From positions 400,925 through 464,924 of the forward strand of contig JAKSZT010038841.1 of NCBI GenBank assembly GCA_026826555.1: a DNA stretch of 64,000 nt, read 5' to 3'. Shown in pieces: positions 11,627-21,348 of the stretch. Every line of letters starts with the position of its first letter. Position 1 is the stretch's first letter. Both the position numbers and the translations under genes were made by a program. The notes under the pieces are model-generated. The model searched no databases, was not told where the DNA came from, and was given only the letters and a program-made list of their open reading frames with translations. This stretch comes from Tolypeutes matacus. Lineage: Eukaryota; Chordata; Mammalia; Cingulata; Chlamyphoridae.

Positions 11627-13147
11627 GGAGGGAGGGGCCAAGATGGCATTAGTGTAGGAGGGCACACACTGCAAGCTCCCAGAGCAAGGCGGATTGTGGA
11701 TGGGGTCCTGCCCAGGGGTCTGTGCTGTGCACGCGTGGAATAAGAAGCTTGGGACATCTATCTGCGTGGATCAACGGCATGGACAGAACGGTAGAGATTC
11801 GTGAGTTTTAAGCCTGCAGGTGGTGGTTGGCATGGATGGCTGAACCCCGCAGTTAGGGAAATAAAAATCAAAATGGCCAGTTGGAGCCACGAGCAGGGCT
11901 TGTCAACCAGGAGACAGGGCCTAGTGGGAGGGGGCACTCTCTGATGGGGGGCTCTGGTAAAGGGGCAAGAGAGTTTAATTTTCTGGGGATTTGGCTGCCT
12001 GGAACCCCTTGGTCCTTGGGTGAACAGAACTGCCAGAGCGAATCAGCACCTGGTGGAGGGGAGGGGTGATTTTGTTTGGGGAAGGAGTTGATTTGCCTAG
12101 CTGCCTAGGTATAAGCCCCGGGCCACCGCGGAACCAGGAAGAGGGGCACTCTCCAAAAGAGGGAGGGTTCTGTTGAGGGCAGGGAAGGTAATTTTTTATT
12201 TTTTTTTTAATTAAAAAAAAATTTTTTTATTATTTATTATTATTTTTTTTTGCCAGCGATCTGGTTGCCTGAACCGCCCCATAGCTTTGGGGAGCAGATA
12301 AGCCGAGTTGAAGCAGCACCAGACTGAGAGGAGAGGCAAATCTGCTGAGTCAACCTGATTTACACAGCCACCAGGTGACGCTGGGACTCAGCTCCAGAAG
12401 GGGCGGAGACGGCCATCTTTAGCATTCTGCACTGTCTAACATCAGAGCTACAGGTACCCTGGGGAGTCCAGGAAGTGGGACATGCTTGATTAATTTCCAC
12501 AAGCCCAGCTAGGGTCCCTTCCGTAAGGGGGTTGGTCTAGAGGAGGAATTATTTTGGGTCCTGTATTTTGCCAAAAAAAAAAAAAAAAAAAAGTGAGAAG
12601 GTAACTTCAATAAATGAAAAATAAATTCTTTTTAATTTAGTTTAATAGCTAAAAGCTGTTTCAGGACCTGCATATAGAACCCTGCGGGGAAATTGATTGA
12701 TAGACACAAGCAGGCAGAGAGGATCCACGTGGACCCTCCTTAGCTCTGTTTGACTGCTTGCCTATGTGGATCTTTGGTTTTTCTTTGTTTATTTCTTATC
12801 TCTTGCTTTTCTTTCCTCTTTCCTCCCCCCTTTCTTTTTTCTTTCATTTTTAAAAATTAGGTGCTGCTAGCTTGTCATTTCTTTGCTGTGCTTCTTCTTC
12901 AGTATTTTCCCATTCTCTGTCTATATTGATTTTGTATTCCAAACTAAAGCTTATCCTTCCTTCATCTTTCTGCCTTCTGCTTTCTGTTGTGGCTCTTAGA
13001 TACAACATTTTTTCATATACCCACAACTCAAGGGTGTCAATTTCTATTCCATCTATTTTGTTTTCTTCTTTTTTTATTAGTATTAACTCATTCCTTTCAG
13101 CCCTTTCTTAACTATTTCTCTCCATCCTCATAATTCTAGCCTTCTAA

Positions 13148-13207
<60 letters not shown>

Positions 13208-13450
13208 CTCTATTTGTTTTCCAAGTCCATTGTAGGAACCCCAGTTTATTTTCTATTACTCTACACTGCCTACATGAGATAAATATTCATCTCATTAAGT
13301 CTCATTTGGCCCCTCTTCTAACTTTTATCAATGTTACTATTATCCTTCCTTACATCTTTTGATTCCTCTGGCCCTAATCTTTTGCCTTCAAGGGAACATA
13401 GGAAGAAAGCAAAGAAATAAAATAAGAAGAAAAAGTGCCAAAGAGAAAAC
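11627..13450 (+). promoter_or_regulatory. L1 5' UTR (internal promoter region)
   Basis: This GC-rich opening (11,627-12,470) is followed by a pyrimidine-rich part (12,770-13,140) and a (TA)n run. It aligns in order with the 5' UTR at 55,046-57,080, including the shared block CCTAATCTTTT/CCTTCAAGGGAACATA near 13,372-13,400. L1 5' UTRs carry the internal Pol II promoter; the AAGATGG block at 11,640 resembles a YY1 site. The A-run at 12,573-12,592 and the T/A-rich block at 12,193-12,250 are local expansions. No ORF1 follows, because of the deletion at about 13,450. Confidence 0.8.
13153..13205. repeat. (TA)n microsatellite
   Basis: About 26 TA units within the L1 5' UTR. The equivalent place in the 55-kb copy lacks a comparable run, so the expansion postdates insertion. 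Confidence 0.95.
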
Positions 13451-16165
13451 AAAGAAAAATAGAGAACAGATGCAAAACAGAAAATAAGGAATGCACAAGG
13501 GGATATCACCACTGACCTCACAGACATAAAGAGTATCATAAGAGGATACTTTGAAAAATTATATGCCAACAAGAATGATAATTTAGAGGAAATGGACAAG
13601 TTTCTAGAAACTCACAAACAGCCTACATTGATGAAAGAAGAAATAGATGACCTCAACGGTCCAATTACAAGTAAAGAGATAGACTCAGTCATCAAAAACC
13701 TCCCAATTAAGAACAGCCCAGGAGCAGGTGGCTTCACAGCTGAATTCTACAAAACATTCCGGAAAGAGCTAACATGAATTCTACTTAAGCTCTTCCAAAA
13801 AATAAAACTAGAAGGAATATTGCCTAACTCATTCTATGATGCCAACATTACCCTAATATCAAAACCAAATAAAGATACCACAAGAAAGGAAAATTACAGA
13901 CCAATTTCTCTAATGAACCTAGATGCTAAAATCTTCAACAAAATACTTCCTAATTGCATTCAACAGCATATCAAAAGGATTATACACCATGATCAAGTAG
14001 GTTTCATCCCAGGTATGCAAGGATGGTTCAATATAAGAAAATCAATCAATGTAATACATCACATAAATAGACTGAAAGAAAAAAATCACATGATCATCTC
14101 TATAGATGCAGAAAAAGCATTAGACAAAATACAGCATTCTTTCCTCATAAAAACACTACAAAAGATAGGAATAGATGGAAACTTTCTGAATATGATAAAG
14201 GGTATATATGAAAAACCCAAAGCTAACATCATCTGCAATGGTGAAATCCTAAAAGCCTTCCCTCTGAGATTGGGAACTAGACAAGGATGCCCACTATCAC
14301 CACTCCTATTTAACATTGCCTTAGAAGTACTTGCGCCAGCACTGAGAAAATAAAAGGACATAAAAGGCATCCAGATTGGAAAAGAAGAAGTAAAAATTTC
14401 ATTATTTGCAGATGACATGATCCTATACATAGAAAGCCCTGAGAAATCTACAACAAGGCTTCTAGAATTTATAAAGGAGTTCAGTAATGTTGCAGGCTAT
14501 AAGATCAATGTTCAAAAATCAGTAGCATTTCTGTACACCAATAATGAGCAAACTGAGGAGGAAATAAGGAAAAAAAATACCATTTACAATAGTAAATAAA
14601 AGAATCAAATACCTAGGAATAAATTTAACTAAAGATGTAAAGGACTTATATACAGAAAACTACACAACACTGTTAAAGGAAACCAAAGAAGGCTTAAATA
14701 AATGGAAAAATATGCCCTGCTCATGGATAGGAAGACTAAACATCATCAAGATGTCTATCCTACCCAAACTAATCTACAGATTAAATGCAATCCCAATAAA
14801 AGTCAACACTGTATTTTTTAAGGAACTGGAAAAACTAACCACAAAATATATTTGAGAGGCAAGAGGCCCCGAATTGCCAAAGACATGTTGAAAAAGAAAA
14901 ATGAAGTTGGAGGTATCACATTACTGGACTTTAAAACATCTATAAATCTACAGTGATCAAAACTGCGTGGTTTTGACACAAGGATAGACCTACTGACCAA
15001 GGGAACCGAATTGAGAGTTCTGATATAGATCCTTGTATATACAGTTATCTGATATTTAACAAGGCCACCAAGCCCTCTCAGTTGGGAGAGAATGTCCTCT
15101 TTAACAAGTACTGCTTGGATAACTGGATATCCATATCCAAAAGAATGAGAGAAGAATACCATCTCACACCTTATACAAAATTCAACTCAAGATGGATCAA
15201 AGATCTAAATATAAGAGCCAAAACCATAAAGACCTTGGAAGATAATATAGGAAAGCATCTACAGAACCTTGTAATAGGAAATGGTTTCATGAACTTCACA
15301 GCCAAAGCATGAGCAGCAAGAGAAAAAATAGATAAATGGGATCTCATCAAAATTAAAAACTTCTACACCTCAAAGGATGTTATTAAGAAAACAAAAAGGC
15401 AGCCTACTCAATGGGAGAAAATATTTGGCAACCATATATCTGATAGGAGCCTAACATCCTGCATATATAAAGAAATCCTACGCTTTGAAAATAAACAGAC
15501 AAACAATCCATTTAAAAAATGGGCAAGTGACCTGAAAAGGCACTTCTCCAAGGAAGAAATACAAGTGGCTAAAAAGCACATGAAAAAATGCTCAACATCA
15601 CTTGCTTATCAGGGAAATGAAAATCAAAACTGCAATGAGATACCATCTTACAGCCATCAGAATGGCACCTATTAAAAAAACAGGAGACACTATATTTTGG
15701 AGAGGATGTGGAGGAATAGGAACCCTCATCCACTGCTGGTGGGACTGTGATATGGTCCAGCCACTGTGCAGGACAGTTTGGCGGTTCCTCAGAAAACTAA
15801 CAATAGATCTCTGGTCTGATCCAGCAATTCCACTGTTGGGTATATACCCAGAAGAACTGAAAGCAAAGACACAAACAGATATATGCACACCAAAGTTCAT
15901 AGCGGCATTGTTCACCATTGCCAAAAGTTGGAATCAGCCCCGGTGCCCATCAACAGATGAATGGATAAGCAAAATGTGGTACATACATACAATGGAATAT
16001 TACTCAGCTGTAAGAAGGAATAAAGTGCTAACACATGGAATAACATGGATGAATCTTGAAGACATTATGTTGAGTGGAGCAAGCCAGGCACTGAAGGATG
16101 AACAGTATATGACCTCACTGATTTGCACTGAGGAAAGTGAGCAGTCTCTGAGAACCATTGTCTGA
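13450..16165 (+). pseudogene. L1 ORF2 pseudogene, endonuclease deleted
   Basis: Open pieces at 13,592-13,777, 13,820-14,353, 14,417-14,599, 15,082-15,312 and 15,602-16,165 cover the reverse transcriptase and the C-terminal domain. Visible marks are TLISKPNKD (finger region), GFIPGMQGW, a [11 protein letters not shown] motif, SLFADDM at about 14,400 (catalytic YADD equivalent) and the C-terminal block with MEYYSAVRRNK. The upstream endonuclease and all of ORF1 are missing: sequence passes from the ORF1-start region to the reverse-transcriptase linker at about 13,450-13,460. Several frameshifts and stops separate the pieces. Confidence 0.9.
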
Positions 16166-16756
16166 AAGATAGGTTAACAAGGGAGAGAAAGAGAAGAGCA
16201 GGCTTTGAGCCATCACCCATATGCCCATAATCTATGGTAAAGGGATAGAGTACAGTTACATATTGAAGGATAGGACAGATGGGTAGTGATATTACTGGGT
16301 TTGGTGGTACAGCATTGACAGGTGGGTAGATTAGGAAGGGCAGGTTCAAATACCCAGGGCATGCAGCTATGAATCTTGGCATTCCATGAGTCAAGACAGG
16401 GGAGTGTCATATGCCCCAGGGGTGTGGGGAGGAAGGAACAGTTAAGATTTAATGGGGTATTTAGTGGTCATGGGAAAGGTTTTTTATTACCTTGCAGTAA
16501 TGGACACAGGACATGGTAAATATCATCAAAACTTATTAAACTGTATCATCTAAATTGTAAACTATACTGTAAACCATTGACAATGTTTAGTTGCTATATT
16601 TTGCTATCTGTATAACAGTTATAACAATGCTAACATAAAAAAAAAGAGAGAGATTTAATATGGGGTGGGGAAGGGGGGTATGGTTTGGTGTTTGGGAGTC
16701 TCTGGTATTCCATATGTGATTTTGCTGTGACCTATAACTTCTTTGAAAGTAAATGA
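16166..16756 (+). mobile_element. L1 3' UTR, first part
   Basis: Non-coding sequence directly after the ORF2 stop, matching 8,750-9,180. It ends at GAAAGTAAATGA (16,745-16,756), the left TSD of the nested insertion. The continuation is at 19,399. Confidence 0.85.
16745..16756. repeat. Left TSD of the nested L1 insertion
   Basis: GAAAGTAAATGA, repeated exactly at 19,387-19,398. The uninterrupted copy at about 9,170-9,190 shows this sequence once. Confidence 0.9.
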
Positions 16757-17287
16757 TCACATATGGTGATTCTAGCAATGCAAGAAATTATAACAATGAG
16801 GTGGAGCCAGTGGCCACTTGACACTTTTGGGGTAGGGAGGGTATGAGCAGTTGAAATACAGTGGCTTTTTTGGGAGTTGGAGGTTGTCCTGAGTACTGTT
16901 GTGGCAATGGATGTAGGCCATTTTAAATCAGCACACACCACTCAGAACTGAGTGGGAGAGAGTGTGGTCTACAGTGTGAACTGTGGTCTATGGTTGGTGG
17001 CAAGGCTCCAGGATGTGTAAGTTCATTGAGATTGGTGGGCTACACTGTGGGAAATGTTTGTGTGGGATGTGGTGGGAGGTGTGGGAGGTGGGCAACATGG
17101 GAATCCCAGTGGGTTCTGTGTAATATTTTAGGTAATCTAAGCACCTCTTAAAATATATGTATATATATATATATATATGAATAACATTTTTGTAAGCAAA
17201 TACACATATATGCATATATATTTATATATCATTTTGCAAATGTTTGTATGTATTGTGAGAATTTTGATTTTTACCCATAAAAAAAAA
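16757..17287 (+). mobile_element. 5'-truncated L1 3' end (nested, source of 3' transduction)
   Basis: The last 0.5 kb of the L1 3' UTR, ending in the conserved terminus TTTTTACCCATAA and a short A-run at about 17,280-17,291. It begins directly after the TSD at 16,756 and is colinear with the 1.5-kb, 60-kb and 64-kb copies. No TSD follows its own A-run; the matching repeat is 2.1 kb further on, after a second poly(A). Antisense open frames at 16,941-16,732 and 17,215-16,988 recur in other copies. Confidence 0.85.
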
Positions 17288-18115
17288 AAATCATGAAAAG
17301 ACACTAAACATCATTCAACACTAGGGAACTGAAAATCAAAACTAAATTGAGGTACCACTCCACACTCACTAGGATGGCTCTCATTAAACAAACAAACAAA
17401 CAAAACAGAAAATAATAAAAGTTCTGATAAGAATGAGGAGAAAAAGGAATCCTTGTACATTGTTGGTGGAAATAACGAAGTGGGCAGCCACTTTTAAAAG
17501 TAGTTTGACATTTCCTCAGAAAATTAAACATATAATTGACATATAGCCCAGGAAATCTATTCTAGGTACATACTCCAAAGAATTAAAATAGGTTCTTAAA
17601 CAGATATTTTTACACCAATGTTCACAGCATCATTATTCACAATTCTCAAAAGATGGAAGCAACATGAGTATCTATCACTAGATGAATGGATAAACAAAAT
17701 ATAGTATATATACACAATGGAACACTGTTCACCTGTAAAAAGAAAGGAAGTTATGATACATACTACAACATGGATGATCCTTGAAACATTATGCTGAGTG
17801 AAATAAGTCAGGCAAAAAAGGATAAATATTGCATGAATCCACTTACATGAAATAGCTAGAAATACAAATTCATGGAGACTGAAAGTAAATTATAAGGTTA
17901 TCAGGGTTAGGGGGTAGGGGAAATGGGGAGTTATTGCTTTATGAGCATAGCATTTGTGTTTGGGGTGATAAAATATTTTTGGTAATGGATGGTGGGTGAT
18001 GATAGTCTAATATTGTGAATGTAACTGATATCACTGAATTTTATACCTGAAAGTGGTTTAAGTAGAAATTTTATGTTTTATATATCTTACTATAATAAAA
18101 AAAATTTAGAAAGCA
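17288..18115 (+). mobile_element. Old L1 ORF2 C-terminus and 3' UTR fragment
   Basis: Translated pieces resemble the ORF2 C-terminal block (AIPTMEH-type sequence, ATMDDP) and then a short 3' UTR ending at about 18,090-18,115 in an A-rich stretch. It is more diverged than the surrounding L1 and of a different subfamily, resembling the fragment at 51,469-52,600. It would have been present at the source locus before transduction. Confidence 0.75.
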
Positions 18116-18519
18116 AAACAATAAAATTATAGCAATAACGTAAGTACTTGAATAAAATAGTGATTCACTCAATTCTTGTTTCCCCATGAAATATTTTCTA
18201 TTGTCTCATGTATATTATTGCATTCATCTCTTATTATGTACCTAATAAGGTAGAGAAATGCATAGATTGATAGGCAGGAAGATAGGTGAATAGATGATAG
18301 ATAAATAGAAAATATAGATAGCTAGACAGACAAATAATGAAATAAATTTAGAAGAGGTAGAAAAAGGAACGTATTAAAATGCTATCAAATTGAACATCTG
18401 GATGAAATATATGCTTGAATAGATGCCAATGTGAATAGATATTAAAATGTGAAGGAAACTGGTAAAAATGCTTATATGTGTATGTGCATGGATGTGTGTA
18501 TATGTATTCCAAGCATGTC

Positions 18520-18665
18520 ACTCTTGCTGATTTCTCTCTTATGAACTAGCTGGGTGACACCATTCTATTTCGAGGAGTTTCAGTTTCCTCACCTGTATGA
18601 GTATGGGATTTGTCTAATTGACTTCACTTTCCAGAAGACTTGAAATTATAATATTGGTATAGAAT
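18520..18665 (+). repeat. MIR-like SINE
   Basis: Contains the MIR-type block with TAGCTGGGTGAC and CAGTTTCCTCACCTGTA (about 18,548-18,600), typical of old mammal-wide MIR elements. Diverged; boundaries are approximate. Confidence 0.7.
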
Positions 18666-19099
18666 GAACTCTAAAACATAATTAGCTAAATGAAAAAAAG
18701 GTTTTTACCATCTTTTTCATAAAACTTCCTAAGATATTTTAGTTCTTATTGAAATTTATCAAAGCATTTTAGTTAACCAGACTATGAACACTCAACTCCT
18801 GTTTTTGTGTTTCTCAAAAGAGATTTTATTCTTAGCTACAAAATTCCTTCTACTGTTTATTGTTATTCCAATAGGAAAAAAATTAAATTCTAAAATGTTT
18901 TATTATGTCTATGGCTACAAAATTAGTAGACATATCAAAAACAAAAACATGCTAACAAGTAAACCAAGTGCAGTAATTCCAGTAGCTCTTTTACCAATTA
19001 ACTGCATCTTCTGACACCTCTCAAGGCTTGAAATTTAGGGAATGGCTGGAGTTGAGGCCCAGAAAAGGTTTCCTCATACTACAATTCTCTAAAGGTTTT

Positions 19100-19360
19100 C
19101 TAATCCAAACATAATGCACTTGAGCTTGTTGGAGTTGCTCTAGGGCCTCCATGGGAAATAAATCCATTTCTTCTTTGTAAAAGTCCATGTTTTCTCAAGA
19201 TGTCTTGAGTGGGTTTTGGTAACTTGCAACAAAGAATTGTAACCAACACAAGGAATAATAATCCTGCATATACTTTGTTTTTATAAATAGTGTTTTCCAG
19301 TTTCTGTGTCCGCTGTAATATGTTTATATAATACGAATTCTTTGGATTAAAAATTTCAGT
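19100..19360 (-). other. Unrecognised minus-strand open frame in transduced DNA
   Basis: About 85 codons are open on the minus strand, with a hydrophobic segment (AGLLFLVLVTILCC) followed by a basic, proline-containing tail ending ATPTSSSALCLD. The codons upstream of about 19,365 are the reversed poly(A), so any true start is missing. I do not recognise a family. It may be chance, or a fragment of a membrane-protein exon carried from the source locus. Confidence 0.25.
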
Positions 19361-19364
19361 TTCT

Positions 19365-19386
19365 AAAAAAAAAAAAAAGAAAGAAA
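19365..19386 (+). repeat. Poly(A) tail of the nested insertion
   Basis: An A-run followed by GAAAGAAA, immediately before the right TSD (19,387-19,398). ATTAAA lies 13 bp upstream. This marks the 3' end of the inserted RNA copy. Confidence 0.85.
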
Positions 19387-19398
19387 GAAAGTAAATGA

Positions 19399-21336
19399 AA
19401 ATTTGGGAGACATTGGGGATTGAGAGGGGGAAGGTGTCACAGCACACTGGACATCCAATAACACAGTGATAAAAGGAAAAAAAGAATATATATATATTAT
19501 ATATATATTTATTTATTTATTTAAAAGGCATTTCTTTTTTTTTCCATTTTTTAATGTCCCAATCCGCTAAAAATATTTAGTTTTGTTTGTTTTTTGTTTG
19601 TGTTTGTTTTTTTGTTTTCCCTGAGTTTCCTTATGTTTGTCTCTTGCATGTAATCTTATCATTGTTTTTTTTTTTTTACTATTAAGTATATTTGATTATT
19701 ATATGTGCTACATGTTCATGGAAGTTTCAGATCACAGAAGGCTTACAATGGATGCTTCAGGGGATTATTGGTGGGGGGTGTCTGAGAGGGGGATTCATGG
19801 GAATAAGTTTATCTGAATATACATGAAAGATATACAAAATTGTTCAAATGATCAAAGGATGGGGCATGTTCACGGTGGATGGACAATCACTCAATAAATG
19901 AGGGAATCTGAATTCCTAGCCTGGAGAGCTCTGCCACATTCTCCACGTGAGCAGCAACAGTCCTCTGAGTGCAGGGACAGTGTCTGTCAAAAGAGGATGG
20001 CCCACTGATGAGTTCTTATTATTGAATGACTACCCTTATGAGTCTTTGTTCTTGTAACTGAAACTTAGCTTACTGTTATGGGGTGCCTAAGGGTTGCCAC
20101 CTGAGAGCCTCCTTGTTGCTCAAATGTGGCCTCTTTCTAAGCCAAACTAAGCATATGAATGCATTACCTTCCCCCCCAACATGGGACATGACTCCCAGGG
20201 ATGAGCCTCCCTGGCAATGAGGGATTAATACCAAGTGCCAACTGGAAACACAACTGGAAAAAGACCTTGAATAAAAGGGGGAAAAAGTAAAGAGAAATGA
20301 GTTCACGTGGCTAAGAGACTTCAAAGAGTGTCAGGAGGTCATCCCAGAGGTAACGCTTACACACACATCAGTAGGATCTCATAGAACATCAAAGTGCATA
20401 TCACCCCACACAGAGGGGCTCCTAAGGGCTCTGGAGACACCCAGGTCCTATATAAGGGGGGATAACCCCAGAGACTGATGCCATATCAGTGGGCTCTATT
20501 TTGGAATCTGTGCTCCTGAGAGTGACAGAACTGGACTCAAATAAGTCCTCCCTGCACGTGGTTCATCAGTCCCTTCTATTTGAACCTATAAGTGATGCTG
20601 GAGTTTTTAGGTATACTGCCAGAGACTGGAGCCTTTGGCCTACCTATGTGCCAGGTGTGCATGTTATCTCGGTGGAACTGCAACTCCTACCCTACAGCTC
20701 AATGGACTCATCCAAGTCACCTGGCTAGGAGACAATGATGGGCAACAGCCATCCCAGGGAGTGGAGAGGACCTGCATCTACAGACAGGATAATTCCACCC
20801 ACCATATCCATGGGATATAAACCCTTTCTCACTTGGAGGTGGAGTGGACATCACCATCCCAGTCCCCTCAGGATTAGGGGAAGAACTATGGACTAGATTG
20901 GACTTAATGGTATTCTGTTGTACACATATGGTGATTCTAGCAATGGAAGAAATTATAACAGTGAGGTGGAGCCAGTGGCCACTGGACACTTTTGGGGCCG
21001 GGAGGGGATGTGCAGTTGAAATACGGGGGCTTTTTTGGGACTTGGGGGTTGTCCTGAGTGCCATTGTGGCGATGGATGTAGGCCATTTTAAATCAGCACA
21101 CACCATTCAGAACTGTGTGGAAGAAAGTGTGGTCTACCATGTGAACTGTGGTCTATGGTTGATGGCAATGCCCCAGGATGTGTAAGTCCATTGAGGGTGA
21201 TGGGCCACACTTGTGGGAGATGTTTGTGTGGGATGTTGTGGGAGGTGTGGGAGGTGGGGAACATGGGAATACCGGTAGGTTCCGTGTAATATTTAGGTAA
21301 TCTAAGCACCTTTGAAAAAAAAATGTATATATATAT
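19399..21336 (+). mobile_element. L1 3' UTR, remaining part
   Basis: Continuation of the 3' UTR interrupted at 16,756, colinear with 9,190-11,050. It ends in an A/TA-rich stretch and then the TSD AAAGTATGTTAT at 21,337-21,348. A 129-codon antisense open frame at 21,106-20,717 and a 113-codon sense frame at 20,844-21,185 are both also open in the 59,649 copy. Confidence 0.88.
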
Positions 21337-21348
21337 AAAGTATGTTAT

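Larger units (their letters stand above)
17288..19364 (+). other. Probable 3'-transduced flanking DNA
   Basis: This segment lies between the L1 3' terminus and a second poly(A) (19,365-19,378), inside the pair of GAAAGTAAATGA repeats. A variant polyadenylation signal ATTAAA is at 19,346-19,351, 13 bp before the A-run. It holds an old L1 3' fragment (17,288-18,115), a MIR (18,520-18,665) and unassigned DNA. The simplest reading is L1 read-through past its own weak signal, with the source locus's flank carried along. Confidence 0.75.
11627..21336 (+). mobile_element. L1 with canonical 5' end, internally deleted and nested
   Basis: The element starts at GGAGGGAGGGGCCAAGATGG, a typical L1 5' terminus, and is flanked by the TSD AAAGTATGTTAT (11,615-11,626 and 21,337-21,348). 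Parts in order: 5' UTR 11,627-13,450; a deletion junction; reverse transcriptase and C-terminal ORF2, 13,450-16,164; first part of the 3' UTR, 16,165-16,756; a second L1 insertion, 16,757-19,386; remaining 3' UTR, 19,399-21,336. ORF1 and the endonuclease are absent. Intact FADD catalytic residues remain at about 14,405-14,420, but frameshifts and stops make it inactive. Confidence 0.88.

Noticed and set aside
13153..13205. Regular repeats as a CRISPR array or origin
   Set aside because: It is a plain TA microsatellite in a mammalian L1; there are no spacers.
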